Shown: one piece after another, positions 44,043-57,654 of the stretch
How positions within the stretch are numbered: the stretch's first letter is position 1
Layout of the letters: the number at the start of each line of letters is the position of its first letter
NCBI GenBank assembly: GCA_963966185.1
Contig: CAWZYM010000271.1
Span: 122,001-186,000, forward strand
Direction: 5' to 3'
DNA: 64,000 nt
Source: Rhabditoides inermis
Lineage: Eukaryota > Nematoda > Chromadorea > Rhabditida > Rhabditidae
Notes under the pieces: generated by a model
Databases searched by the model: none
The model's input: only the letters and a program-made list of their open reading frames with translations
Told to the model about the DNA's origin: nothing
Position numbers and translations under genes: made by a program

Positions 44043-45016
44043 CCCCTCTATATTGTTTCGTTGGTAACTTTCTCAACGTTTTTTTTTGTTTTGTTTTTTT
44101 TGCGTTCATAAAGAAGTAGGAACTGACTGTGGTTTTACTAATCAAAACTCTTGTTGTTGTTATTTTCCCTGTGCGTGACAGTTTTTTATCCTTCAATCGT
44201 TTATCCAGAATCGCTATCGCCTGACAATACGACAAGATGTTAGTGTCTAATGTTAATGTGACCGCTACGTTTTCAAATGTCTCACCTGTGTGTCACATAG
44301 ATAGTGTCTCCAGAACGGCCGCGTCACGCTCAGATCCCAAATCGAGAAGCGCACGTCATCCCCAAAGTCCACGTGCTCAAGGTTGAAACCTGAATGATGA
44401 ATGTGCTATTGTATGCTGGCGAATTGATTATTTCTTCCTCTCTCGCATCGCGCTATCGGGTTGAAATGATCTTCCGCCAGCACCCTTGAGCAAGGCGAGG
44501 AATAGCTCATCGAGAACGCATGGTCACCCTAGCCCGCGGAGTTACTTTTCATGAATTATAATGGAAAGAAAGGAACACGGAGTACTGTCGTATATGATGG
44601 TATCTGATTCAAATGGATTATGGAAAGAAATTTGTACGACTATCGACTGACCATCGATCTAACATCGACTTTCGACCTTTGACGCTCCAATCTCAGTTGC
44701 TGAACAGTAATTCTGTCAGCTCTTGTGATGTCAGACTAAAGCGACTTTGGATAAATGATTGATTGATGCATGCGAACATGTTCAAGATCAGGAGCTTAAT
44801 AAACGGTTGTTCACAATATCTTTCTTTACGCGCAACTTTCACTTTCCCTGTAGTCAGAATCTGACTGAGTGTGTCCTTGGCCCTGCGTCTAGCCACCGCA
44901 GAGCGCAAATATTATATACGTCTGCGCTCACTCTTTTGTGATTTTAACGTTTCGAAACTTGGAGCTAAATTGTGTGCACTGATTTTGCGAGTTTTGTCAG
45001 AATGTCCGGGCGTCGG

Positions 45017-45057
<41 letters not shown>

Positions 45058-45560
45058 GTTTAGATGCACACACATACACTCGTTACTTGTTTACCAGACG
45101 TGGACGGAATGTGCTCGGGCAGATCTCTCGATAAAAGCTTGTAGAGAATGGTCGTCTTGCCGGACGAAGCTAGGCCTGTAAACATGCTTCGTTCCATACT
45201 CTGGCGATTTTCATGTGGTTTCACATGTGACCCCGACAGTGCACACGGGCCGATCACATGTACGTGAAGTTGCGGTCAGTCTCTTCGAAAGCTATTCCGA
45301 AGTGTTTCGAAGGGATAGCAAGGCATTCCGAAGTGTTCGGGAGTGTTCGGGAGTACTCCGAAGGCGATTCGGGAGTGTTCTGAGGGCGATTCGAAAGGCG
45401 ATTTCGAAATGTTTCGGAGGCATTCGGGAGTGTTTCGAAGAGACTGACCGCAACTTGAAGGGCAGAAAACTGAAGTGGAGAAGGGTTCCAACTGACCGAA
45501 AATGAGTATGCGTGCCGTCTGCTTGGGTCGGCAGACGAGATGCGACAGATCGACACCCAT
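43185..45560 (-). CDS. Arf-family GTPase paralogue 1, 179 aa, no switch-II glutamine
   Basis: Seven exons: 45497-45560, 45095-45175, 44286-44389, 44180-44220, 43652-43707, 43477-43577 and 43185-43277 (540 nt with stop). Gly2 (MGVDLSHL) keeps the N-myristoylation site. The P-loop is GLASSGKTT, G2 is STSGFN and G4 is NKRD. The C-terminal exon WHVEASNARTGEGL matches Arf helix 5. The DxxGGQ switch-II motif reads WDLSVTRPFW, so both glycines and the catalytic Gln are gone. Intron positions equal those of the 51-kb copy, except for an extra intron (43708-44179) inside the fourth exon. It is filled with TTTCGTTTGTTT-like and CT repeats. The frame is preserved throughout. An intact but switch-altered paralogue is likely; recent decay is the alternative. 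Confidence 0.85.
45267..45456. mobile_element. TIR element with internal TTCG iterations
   Basis: Perfect 24-bp terminal inverted repeats (AAGTTGCGGTCAGTCTCTTC then GAAA, mirrored at 45433-45456) bound an interior of near-repeats such as GGCATTCGGGAGTGTTTCGA. It lies in intron 1 of the left Arf paralogue. A diverged relative sits at 50981-51137 in intron 4 of the right copy, with fragments at 50858-50955. Confidence 0.85.
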
Positions 45561-45679
45561 ATGGTGGCAGTACTAAAAGATGATTTCAGAGAGGCAGAGT
45601 TGCATATACTCCAGTAGAGAAGTGGCGGTCAGCGCGTACGCGCGCCACGACACACGTCACTGTTTCACGCGTTTCACAA

Positions 45680-45728
<49 letters not shown>

Positions 45729-46010
45729 GAGAAGGAGGGGGAGAGAGCGCACGAAAATGGGAGAGTGAGAGATTGTGGCGGACGGGCGGCCACTATCTCT
45801 CTCGCTGTTTCGCGGCCGCGCTCTTTGCTATCGCTTGTTTGTGTTGAGTCATCGTCATCACCTTGCCGAAACACCAAACAATGACCGTAAACTTGATTGA
45901 TACGAAAGCAGTGTGATGTGTTGTTCGTCACTTGTTTTTCGTCACGTGTTGTGTTGTATTTCTTTTCAAAACAAAGTGTTTGTAACGGAACTATCATACG
46001 TACGTAGCAT
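45561..46010. other. Intergenic with (GA)n at 45681-45724
   Basis: Promoter region of Arf paralogue 1 and 3' flank of paralogue 2. No TATA box recognised. Confidence 0.5.
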
Positions 46011-46547
46011 TTATTGCGATTGCGTACTTAATCTTCCTGAAGGAGTAATATACTGTATAACGTTCGCGACAATCCAGTCAAGACCCTCCGTGAGACCCTC
46101 TCCCGTCCGACCGCTCGATGCTCGCATGTGCCACTGAAGTGTAGATCGAACTATTCTAAACGTTTGTCCTCCATAGCCCATATAGCGGTTCGAATGCAGA
46201 CATCCGTGCCGCGACTCACCGTGCCCTGTCCCTGTTCCAATCCGAGAACGCGCGCCACCTCGTCCTCCGATTTCGCGTCTTCGCCGTCCTGCTTGTTGGC
46301 AAAGACCAGCACGGGTAGGCCTGGCGATTTCGTATTCATCCCTTTTTCACCCATCATGCCAAGCACGTGAATACGGTCTGCAGGAAGCGCAGCGAAAATA
46401 GCTGTGTTCTCTGTGTTCCCACCGGTCAGGTCGGGTTCGAGCAGCAGATGTGAGAACTCATCGTGTGCCTCTGCGAATCGCTTCTCGTCCCGCGAATCGT
46501 TCACGAAAATGACCGCCTAGAGGTCAAGTATTATAGATTGGTAATTG

Positions 46548-46589
<42 letters not shown>

Positions 46590-47075
46590 GAGAAAGAAAT
46601 AACACACTTGTGTGTCTTTCGTGTAGTGATGCCAGAACCGGCGCGACACGCTCATATCCCACGCTTCTACCGTCACGTCTTCGCCGTAATCAAGCCGATC
46701 CAGATTGAATCCTTAAATCGACGAAAGATACTTTGACATGAAACAGTGAATGCGTTTTCGAGTGCAGTGTATCAGACGAACAAACGCGACCCGCTGTCCG
46801 AAAAAGTGAAGTAAGTGTGTTATACGGACGTTTACTTGCTCACCAATTGTGGAAGGAAACTTGTCGGGCGAAGTTTCTTTCAATTTGAGCTTGTAGAGAA
46901 TGGTCGTCTTTCCGGAGCACGTCAGTCCTGTGAGACTGTCAATAAAATATCGAAATCGGCTAAAAACTAAAAAAAAGGTCTCTAAACAAACAAGATAAAA
47001 AAACGCACCGAATATCATGACTCGAATGATTTTTGTTGGTCTGCCAAGAACGAGACTCGACAAAGAGCCGCCCAT
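46011..47075 (-). CDS. Arf-family GTPase paralogue 2, 190 aa, no switch-II glutamine
   Basis: Six exons: 47009-47075, 46844-46927, 46608-46711, 46423-46516, 46220-46320 and 46011-46133 (573 nt with stop). Gly2 is kept (MGGSLSSL). The P-loop is GLTCSGKTT, G2 is PSTIGFN, G4 is NKQD, and the last exon starts WHMRASSGRTGEGLTEGLDW. Switch II reads WDMSVSRRFWHHY in place of WDVGGQ. The same type of change occurs in paralogue 1, so the loss predates their split. Exon 3 is 104 nt in both, against 110 in the canonical copy. The C-terminus is 10 residues longer than usual. An in-frame Met 13 codons upstream is rejected because it would bury the myristoylation Gly. Intron 3 carries a C-run and (CT)n just upstream of the acceptor. 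Confidence 0.87.
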
Positions 47076-47370
47076 TAGTTCGAAATGTAGAAAGACGGTT
47101 TTAAAGTTAGACACGTCTGCGAGACCACGTCAGCTCGGACATTTCACAACACATGTCACAACAGAGCGAGAGCGGAGAGAAAAAGTAGAAAGTGGCTGCA
47201 CAACGGGCTCTCTCGCTATCTCTCCTATGCTGGGTGTGTTATGCAGATACCAAGCGTACCGCACTGTTCATATTTTTTGTGATATTGCAGTGAAGTTGTG
47301 AGAAATCAGTATGAATGTTTATTGCAGAAAACAAAAACAAAACCAATAATATCTATCACGCACAGACCAT
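47076..47370. other. Upstream of Arf paralogue 2, nothing recognised
   Basis: No repeat or exon seen. Confidence 0.4.
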
Positions 47371-47374
47371 TGAG

Positions 47375-48453
47375 ATAGCGCTCCGGCGCGCTGTCGCGCG
47401 CCTACGCACTAGGTATACGAAAAAGAAATTAGAAGAATAGTTCGTCTTGCATGTTTGATAGTTGATTGCTCTTCAATGACTCTTGCGAAGTAACATATAC
47501 TCTGCGCCAGAGCGATAGTTTTCGATCTACCTCGCTTGCAGTTCGAAATACGGTGCCATAACCGTCTGTCTCTCTTGTTTTGCGCGCTATTGCCAAGAGC
47601 TGACTCTCCGTCTTCCTCTGATCTACCCCACCGCGCGCAACTTATTGCGAGCATAGAACTATACACGCAAGGGTTGTAGTTGAAGTGTTCAAGTTCTTTG
47701 TATTTTGTATATGTAGCTTAATTTTTTGTCTTTTCTAACTATCTCTCCTACTTCTTTTTCACCTATTTTATGTTTCACAGATGTACACCGCCCCATCTCT
47801 TTCTCCTCTACACTGTTCTGTCTACTTTCCATCCTATCTCCTTCCTCCTCCCCCCCCCCGCCTCTCTCTCTCTCTCTTTCTCTCTTTCTCTCTCTCTCTC
47901 TCCCCTCGACACAGTTCTACTTTCCCCTATCTCTCCTCTCTCTCTCTTCTCCCTCTACCACTGTCTCCCTATCTCTTTCTCTCTTTCTCTTTCTCTCTCA
48001 CTCAGTATTATGTTCTCTAGAAACAGTATTATATTCTCTATTGTCTACTGTCAACTTTCTAGAGACAATAATAATACTATGCTCTTGTTTGTCTACTGCA
48101 TCTTTTTCTTTCAATGTGACAAAAACTTTCTAGAGACATTACTATGTTTTCTTCTGTCTACTTCCACCTTTCGTCACCTCTTCCACTCTTACTTTCACAT
48201 CTGCAGTAATCACTATCACTGCGACTTTCGAAAGACAGTTATGTCTACTCTCCCTTCTCTCTCCTCTTTTCTCTCTCCTACCTTCTCTCTCTCCCCATCT
48301 TTCTCTCTCTTGTCTATTCTCACGTCTCCGCATCGGTGACAACAATTTTCTAGAGACAGTACTATGGCACCTTCTGTCTACTCTTCTACTCTCACGTCTG
48401 CAGCAGTCACTGCGACTATGGAGAGACAGTTATGCCTATTCTCCCTCCTTTCT

Positions 48454-48502
<49 letters not shown>

Positions 48503-48900
48503 CCAATCTCACGTCTTCGCAAGCGGTGACAACAACATTCTAGAAAAAGTACTATGTTACCTTCTGTCTACTCTTCTACTCTCACGTCTGCAGCAGTCAC
48601 TGCGACTTTCGAGAGACAGTTATGCCTACTCTCTTTCTTCCCTCCTTCTCCTCCCTCCTCTCTCTCTCTTTCTCTCTCTCTCTCTCTGTCTGTCTTTCTC
48701 TTGTCTATTCTCACGTCTCTGCATCGGTGACAACAACTTTCTAGAGACAGTACTATGGCACCTTCTGTCTACTCTTCTATTCTCACATCTGCAGTAGTCA
48801 CTGCGACTTTCGAGAGACAGTTATGTAAAAACTTTTTAACAGAAAGTACTAATCTCTTATCTACTGTCTTCTTTCCCTACTGTCTACTCTCTCACGTTCT
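47375..48900 (-). mobile_element. CT-rich satellite plus hairpin end (family H, copy B)
   Basis: On the minus strand the satellite cores (as at 1-1020) end in GTATACCTAGTGCGTAGGCG, then the 7-bp GC hairpin with loop GACA, then CTAT. The order and terminus match copy A at 2575-2624, inverted. 47435-47700 is a non-satellite segment of this copy. It lies between Arf paralogues 2 and 3. The Ser/Leu/Phe ORFs at 47726-48339 and 48432-48797 are satellite readings. Confidence 0.7.
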
Positions 48901-50000
48901 GAAAATATAATTTGATCGCCTGTGCTTGCCAAATGACATGTAAGGTGAACTCGATTCGCACCTCACCTCACTTCTACTCGACACTGTACTGCATCGAAAA
49001 GCGGAATTTCAGGCTGAATATGTACAAGAGTACAGGTAAAAAACTCAAAACTTACTTTCAACTGAAAAAAATATACAGTACACAGTTCTATATTACGTCT
49101 ACAATGACTTCGAGAAAAGAAGCCGGCTGGCGCGCCCTAACACGTTGTGCGCACGTGTGAAGAAGTTTGAAACAGTTTGAGGTTGATTTGATCGTTAGAA
49201 AACACTATCTATTGACGTCTAGAAACATTTTACTTAACTTTCAACCTTCAACGTTTCGTTTTGTCAAAGTTATTCGTTGAAGATAGAAATTTTGTCTTTT
49301 TCCACTGACTCAATTCATTCTTGTTATATTTAGACATATTCCTATCAAAAAAGACACAACTGAGTGGATATGGGTCAGTGATTGCGAATGCCAACTATTC
49401 GATATCGATCGGTTGACCTGGCGGCTGGAAGCGAGCAATCCGGTGGGCGCGACCCCAGCAAGTAACGCGCGCTCAGAAAATGTCTAATACTGTATGAAGA
49501 CAAAGTCCGATCGATCTGAAACTTTGACAGAAGGGCTTTTTTGCCCATAAAAGCTTAAGTTTACAAATTGGACCCTCTATCTCGTCTGTACGAAAAGTCG
49601 ATCATATTCGCCATATTTGGTGACTTTTCAAAAAAGGAAACCAGTTTCCATAATCTATTATACGTGATCCTTCTTTTATTCATTTTTTATAGAAATCGAA
49701 GATCATGAATTTTGGGTGCATTTTGGGTACATTCGCCTATTTGGGCATGAAGATGAGGTCACAGGCAGCTGGTATCGCGGCTATCGACTTTTTCTAGGTC
49801 GATTCACCTACTCTCCAAATTTGGTTCTCATTGAAGTATTTTGAAATTTTTCTCCATAGTTAAGAGATTAGGTGATAACTATGATCAGGAGATCGCTATT
49901 GACGAGATATTTGGAATTTTGCGTTCTCAGGTATTGAAGAAACTTTCTAGAAAAAATTAGTTGTTAGAGTCGACTTTGAAAAGAGATATCTCTCCGGAAG

Positions 50001-50032
<32 letters not shown>

Positions 50033-50155
50033 CCATAGTAAATATTAGTATGAAAGGGGGATTTCCAAATAGGATGTAACCGGTGTTCGTAAACGAAGTT
50101 ATAAGAATTTTAACGGAAGAAACATATTGTATTATCGACACGTGACAAAGCGTAT
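48901..50155. other. No gene; (ACAG)n at 50003-50032
   Basis: Long AT-rich stretch between the satellite and the 3' end of the canonical Arf gene; no exon seen. Confidence 0.5.
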
Positions 50156-51968
<1,813 letters not shown>

Positions 51969-52194
51969 TGAGGAGGTAGGGGATAAGGGAAGGAGAGAGA
52001 AATGACGAGCGTGTCTCGCAAGTGTTCGCAGCGGACGCTATGCTAATCGGCGAGTTAACAGGAATGGAAAAGCACAAAACAGCTATGCAAACACTGTCCG
52101 GCGAGGGCATTTATACATTGCGCGCGGGCGGCCAACTCACTGCGGTACGCGTGTGCCGCGAGACACGTCAGCCCTCACTCTCTCTCTCTCTCCC

Positions 52195-52241
<47 letters not shown>

Positions 52242-52422
52242 CTCCCGCATTTCACAACCATGAGTGAGAGCGTAAAAGGAAAGGGGGGGGGAGAGAGAAC
52301 GCGCGTTATCACATGTGATGCAACAACGAAACATGGAGAATTGCATAACTGCAGACACTGAGTATGTACATTTATCGCTTGAAAGTGAGGGTATGATACA
52401 ATTGCAGTGGTGTGTGCGGTGT
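51969..52422. other. Short intergenic with (CT)n at 52177-52238
   Basis: Separates the Arf start from the collagen stop. It holds CT microsatellite and a G-run at 52283-52292. Confidence 0.6.
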
Positions 52423-53382
52423 TCAGCGGCGGGTTCCGTCCTCGAAGAAGACTCCTCCGTCGAGGGCGCAGTACTTGGGGCAGATGCCGCGCTCGCCCTG
52501 GGTGCCCTCGTTTCCGGGCTGTCCGGGCTGACCGGGCTCTCCGTCGGTTCCCGGCTCTCCCGGCTTTCCGTCCTCGCCCTTCGGTCCGGGCTGTCCGGGA
52601 GCACCGTCCTGTCCGGGGTGTCCAGGAGTTCCGGGAGGTCCCTGCGGTCCGGCGTTTCCGGGCTGTCCGGGAGGTCCGGGCACCGGACGCTCGTTCCTCC
52701 CAGGCTCGCCGGGCTGTCCGGGAGCTCCTGCCTTTCCGGAAGGTCCCGGGGGACCAGGAGGTCCCTTAGGTCCAGGGTTTCCGGGCTGAGCGTCCTGTCC
52801 CTTGTCTCCGGGCTCGCCGTTAGGTCCGTTGTCTCCGGGCTGTCCGACGGGTCCTGGCGGGCCAGGAGGTCCCTTGGGGCACACGGGACAGGGAGGAGGA
52901 GTAATGTCAACGCACGGCTTCTGAGGCGGGCGTCCAGGGTTGCCGGGAGATCCAGCCGCGCCGTTCTTTCCGGGGCGTCCCGGCTTGCCGGGCGCTCCGA
53001 CGGGTCCAGCAGGTCCGGGCAGGCAGCATCCCTGGCACTGGTTGCCTGCCTGACGGGCGGTTCTGTTGGCGGGCGCGAGGGGATGCATGGTGTAGACGTC
53101 GGTCCAGGTGGCCTTGGCGGATGCCTTGCAGGCGGACAGCTCGTGGGTGAGTGTCTGGCGGGTGTGGTGCACGTAGTTGTACACCATCGGCAGCATGACG
53201 CACACCGAGAGAACGGCGACGGCCGAGAAAGTCGTGGCCGCGTAGCCGACGAAGCGGTATGCCTGAAGAAACATCATTATAGAACTAGGAGGAGCACACT
53301 TCAGACGCTATCTACACTAATGCAAATAGTGATACCAGTGGAGGAGTAGTTCGCCGCTTACCTTGATCTTGTCAACGTCCAT
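52423..53382 (-). CDS. Cuticle collagen, 286 aa
   Basis: Two exons: 53362-53382 (MDVDKIK) and 52423-53262. The splice gives [20 protein letters not shown], the standard nematode collagen N-terminus, with a hydrophobic signal or anchor segment after it. An in-frame Met within the intron (53277) is a false start. A furin-type site RTAR lies before the first Cys cluster (CQGCC). Gly-X-Y tracts are interrupted by a [12 protein letters not shown] block, and the tail ends [19 protein letters not shown]. Family role: secreted, processed, and tyrosine- and cysteine-crosslinked into the exoskeleton by hypodermal cells. Cys spacing and tail suit the group 1 / COL-12-like class, but the group call is approximate. 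Confidence 0.96.
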
Positions 53383-53413
53383 GTTGAATGATACGAATCC
53401 CACCCAGTGTCGG

Positions 53414-53424
53414 CTCTTATATAG
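53414..53424 (-). promoter_or_regulatory. TATA box of the collagen gene
   Basis: TATATAAGAG on the minus strand, about 32 nt before the start codon. Strong TATA boxes are usual in cuticle collagen promoters with moult-linked expression. Confidence 0.7.
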
Positions 53425-54349
53425 CGCAGCGACAATGCAGTCTTGCCGCGGACAAAAAGAAGACGATTGGCAGGGAATGGGAAGAAGCCGATTAGAGAAG
53501 GAAACCGATACATGCGACAACACGCAAGAAGCGCGCGCCTGAAGGAAGCCGGGCGGGCACATCAAAGATAGCGAACGCACTCGAGTTTTACGGTGATGAC
53601 TGTGCATTCTCGGAATGTCTCATCGTTCACCTATAAAATTTCAGAACGTTGTATGAATCGTTCTAATCGTTGTACAGCTTTCTTGTGACTGAATATCGGA
53701 AGCAATGTTGTCTAACATGAAATGTACTTCATTCACTTCCCCAACACTGTTTCAATAGTTCGAAATCGACTTTTATTCTCACGTATGAGATGAACACAGG
53801 AGCAAGACGAAAGTAAGCCATGAATTCAGTACAAATTCGAGATGGCATCCTATGAATCATGAAATGCCATAGTCTCATAGATTCGTATCTGTCATAAACG
53901 CCCTGTGTGGTCGTGCCGCTTCTAGCAGTTCATACATCATTCACCGACTCTTTTTACTCTTATCTGGATCGAACCTCTTTACGCAATCGTCTCTTCTCTG
54001 ACGCGCCCACTCGAATTGCATTCTAATGGATTGAAACCGATCGGGTCTCTGTTTTTGCGGCGCCCGCTTCTTGCCCTCTCTTGAATCCACTGACAGGCCA
54101 TTGATCAACACACCTTCCGATGATAAATGCGGCTGATGTGGATATAGTGGGTGGTGCTGATGTCGTTTCAACATTCAGCCAACATGACGAATCGATGGTT
54201 CGAATGCATTTGAACGAAAGGTATACGTGCAAGTGGTGATTTCATTTCTTGCTTTACGTACTCTCATAACGAACCGAGTGCCCATTCAACTAGGTTCATA
54301 TACGAAAGAGTCATGGTGACTACTTGCTGGCTGGGTGATTTCGATGGTG
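53425..54349. other. Collagen upstream region; one unassigned minus-strand frame
   Basis: 53941-54174 on minus encodes 77 residues with a basic tail (FQSIRMQFEWARQRRDDCVK). A second frame overlaps it, and there is no splice or promoter support. It might be a terminal exon of something. Left unassigned. Confidence 0.35.
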
Positions 54350-54735
54350 AGCCGGGGCGAGTGAGGGTAGATGGAGTGGAGCACCTCGCTTCTGTCGAGA
54401 AAACCATGAACCCATAATGATTGACACATGCATTCGGTGCAAGAATCGGAAGGAGAAGCCAGTGAAGCAGGCAAACTGGACGGGTCTCATCGAGTTTTTT
54501 TTTTTGGAAAAGAAGTGCGATGTGAGTGGATAGAGGATAGGAGTCTGTCGATTGATGACATGTGGAGGAAATGATTAAAGCGGGTATGCAGAAGTGGATA
54601 CCGCTCAACACATTTCGCTGAGAGGATGCGAGTGGATGAGCGAGAAAGTGAAGACTTGGCGGAAAGATGCACTGCACAAGTTGAGCAAGGAAAGGGGAAG
54701 CAGCGAAGCAAAAGCTGCTTTGATGGCGGTGTCCG
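54350..54735 (+). pseudogene. LINE endonuclease-linker relic
   Basis: The plus-strand translation in pieces gives HEPIMIDTCIRCKNRK-type, KQANWTGLIEF, WIEDRSLSIDDMW, AGMQKWIPL and WMSEKVKTW, collinear with residues about 330-480 of the 37.6-kb LINE. Several indels and a poly-T (54494-54504) break the frame. Dead copy. Confidence 0.85.
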
Positions 54736-54823
54736 GCGCAATATAACGCACTGTTCCATACTCCTGATAAATATCGTGTTTTCGAACCGAAAAGTATTAT
54801 AAATAATAGAACAGGCATTCACA

Positions 54824-56487
54824 TTAGGTTAGGGTGACTAGGTTGGAGGTGGCGAGTGCGGTGGGCAGGACAGTGGACACTGTTGCCACGCGGCTGGCGT
54901 TTTTGCAGCGACACGGCGCCCCGAAGACGCACTGCCGGTAGCGCTTGTAGAACGTGAGAACAGCCAGTGTGCCCAGCACCCCGTGGCACGAAAGCGCGCC
55001 GATCATCCCGTCCAGGCGGTCTCAAGGCATCGGTCTCAAGAAAGACAAGCGCACGCTCACTCTGGCATATCCACAGCTCTCCCATTGTGCAGCCGACCAC
55101 CAGACAACACGGAATCAGCATCCCATAGAGAGGCACTCCGCTCTGAGTGAGTGAATGCCTATGTATAAAGTGCTGTCAAATGCTACCTGAAAAAGCAGTA
55201 TCCACATGAATTGCAGCTGCATTTTGCGCGTCGCTGCGCTCATTTTGTGTCGCTGAGTGTAGAGAATGAAAAGAGATCCGTAGGTGCAGTATACCACGAG
55301 TGAGGTGAGAAAGACGACGCAGAAAACTAGAGCGAGAGCGTTGTGCTGAAAACAAAATGCGAGCATTACAATTACATTCTCGAAAGTAAATCTCTGACCA
55401 ATTGCTCTTTTGTTTTTGGAAAGGCGACGAGATCGAACTTTCCGACCAATTCGAGAGCAGGAGGAAATTGCTGGAAACAAGTTGGCATACGATCGAAAAC
55501 TAGCGATACCTTTGCCAACTCCGCGTACGCCTCTCCTTTCACGTACTTGAGGAATTGATTCGTTACGATGGTTGGTAATGTTGCAGTGATGTACATTAGC
55601 GGAATCAATATGTTGAGAAGGCGATAGGATCTCGATACGTGATTGGTGATGCGGTTCACAACCTAAATATGTACATCTGGCACTGGTTTGTGCGATAATA
55701 TGCACTGTGTATCGATACATAAACGGCTGCACAATGGAACAGCCGCTGATTTCCGCCAATACAAATGCGATCGGCTAAACATTTTGCTCTTACTTGTTAC
55801 TTTTAAGAGAACAGTGGCAACTTATGTTTGACTCGGAGTTTTATTATAAATTATATTAACCTAACGTATTTGCAATTTTTGCGAAAGAACGACGATTCTG
55901 CGTTACTTTCGAATCTGCCTCTGCAAAAGATGCAGACGAAAAATTGAATTACCCGCCAACGCTTCAATACTGCACGTTGGGGTCGAAGACATATGCTCAA
56001 ATGAACGACGTCCTTTCACTGGCTTTATGGCTCAGTGCATGTGCGCTGCGTTGTGGCCCCCGACCCCGAGCTTTGCGGGTTCGATTCCGGTCACCGCTTA
56101 ATGTTTTGCTCGTGTGAAAATGAGGAGTTGTGGCAGGTTGTGGCAGAAATAAGTCGCCACTGTTTTTTAACGAAAAGTTACCATGAGCGTATCCAAATTG
56201 GCGCCGAACCATGTATTGAGAAGACCTCTGGTATATCCATGAACTAATGGAAACAAAACGCACGGTATTGTGAGGGTTCCGAGAAATACGTCAAATATGA
56301 GAACGCACAGTTGATTTGTGGCAATATGCCATTTGTAGACTTTCATTGTCGCATCCGATTTGGTGAGAATAATGAATATAGAAAATGAAGTGAACCCAAT
56401 TGTGAATACTGATGAAAAGTGGCAAAATGTGGCAAGATATTCATGATTTTCAATTTTGAACGACGTCCAATTGCGGGAATGTTCCAT
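54824..56487 (-). CDS. Srh-type chemosensory receptor, 345 aa
   Basis: Seven exons: 56182-56487, 55706-55774, 55510-55662, 55399-55470, 55187-55345, 55061-55142 and 54824-55020 (1038 nt with stop). The first exon has TM1 and TM2 with MKVYKWHIATNQLCVLIFD, then TLTIPCVLFPLVHGYTRGLL, the Srh/Sri hallmark. FMYRYTVVNRITNHVSRSYR follows TM3. TM5 is ALALVFCVVFLTSLVVY, then a SAATRKMQLQFMWILLFQ loop. The last exon has SCHGVLGTLAVLTFYKRYRQ, the conserved H-G...Y-R ending. Family knowledge: seven-pass chemoreceptors of sensory neurons. A 367-bp TIR/tRNA-like element sits in intron 1, starting about 12 nt after the donor. The 43-nt second intron is chosen because reading through breaks the frame. The tail after Y-R is long and Cys/Thr-rich. 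Confidence 0.87.
55803..56169 (+). mobile_element. TIR element with internal tRNA-like core (family D, copy 2)
   Basis: Ends TTAAGAGAACAGTGGCAACT and the mirror AGTCGCCACTGTTTTTTAA. The plus-strand core reads GGCTCAGTGCATGTGCGCTG (A-box region) and GCGGGTTCGATTCCGGTCAC (B box). Collinear with 25329-25696 in inverse orientation. It occupies intron 1 of the Srh-type gene. Confidence 0.85.
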
Positions 56488-57295
56488 GATTGTTGGTTTA
56501 TGTTCTAGAAACTTGGAATGGACAGAAATTTATATATTATGTTCCGCCTTTCGAAACACCTGCGTTTTGAAGGGACTGCGGGGGTGAATAACGAGTTGTA
56601 TATATATTCGTTTATTGAGTACAGAAAAAAATCAATAAACAAAGTAATGACAGTCACACAAAATTCAAAATGCTTATTAAAGACTCCATTGCGAAATTTA
56701 ACAATGGAGGTTTACAAAATGTGTAATTCCTTTTCTCTCAAATATCATATTCACAACATCGTGGACTAGCAGTCATTAGCAGTTTTATTATGCGCGCAAC
56801 TAGTTCATCAGCGTTTTCCGAGCACAAAATATGAGTGATAGAATGTGTGTGTGCATTCAGTCCCAAATACCCAAACTACTTCGCGGAGAGTGGAGATAGA
56901 GAGTTGGTATAAAAAGAAGAACTGTTTGCCATACCAATCCAAATCGGTACAGAACCAGATTTTCAATTTTTCTATCAACTTTTCTCACAATTGCTCTGAT
57001 TATGATTTCGCCTTGGTTTTTGCGCAATCAATCGATACCCATTAATTTCGGGCTAATCAACCGGTCATCGTCATTTCGCCGGTTAGAAAGTGGCGCATTT
57101 GCATGGACTGTCTGGGATATGTCTGTGTCGGTCAAAAAATGGAACACACTATATTCTGTTTTCAAGATAAAAAAATCATATTATCATATTTATCATCTTA
57201 TCATATTTAGGTTGATTCCAACTTACACCAATGTTTTCCTACGTCAATATAGTGGGCCTGCAAATGAGTTCCACTATTTTCACGAGAGACATCAG
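56488..57295. other. Intergenic, nothing recognised
   Basis: AT-rich; frames at 56518-56769 and 57002-57304 have no motif. Confidence 0.4.
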
Positions 57296-57440
57296 GGTGG
57301 TTAGACAAGGTTCAGAACCCATCAGATGGTGTTTTCAATTGGACAAAACTTTGCGGTGGTTGCCAAGGTCGAACCCACGAACCTTTGTTTGATGTGTGAG
57401 AGCGTTACCACTACGCCACTTGGTCATGAGAGACGATCCG
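57296..57440 (-). repeat. tRNA-like repeat, family E
   Basis: The minus strand reads CCAAGTGGCGTAGTGGTAAC (A-box region), then GTGGGTTCGACCTTGG (B-box region), followed by a body shared with 3395-3500. Confidence 0.7.
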
Positions 57441-57654
57441 CGAAATAGAGATATGAACGCCAAAGGAATTCTGCAATGTGCATCATCCTTGGCATACGGT
57501 GCCAATTAGTTGTTGTTGTTGTTTTTTTGATAGTATGTGAGTGATAGAATGTGTGTGTGCAATAGTATATTCATATATTTGGCATTTGATTGTCAATGTA
57601 TTTGTGATCGTTTTGAGAGAGCAGGATTGTTTGTGTTTATAGTTTAGTGTAGAA

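Noticed and set aside
45659..45666. CTGTTTCA, the Caenorhabditis piRNA (21U) upstream motif
   Set aside because: A handful of matches occur (also 53745 plus; 5893, 21664, 46739, 49164 and 61720 minus), near chance for AT-rich DNA. They do not cluster and lack the expected downstream initiation context here.
52315..53349. 344-codon plus-strand ORF opposite the collagen
   Set aside because: Antisense shadow of Gly-X-Y codons. The minus-strand collagen has a full family signature.
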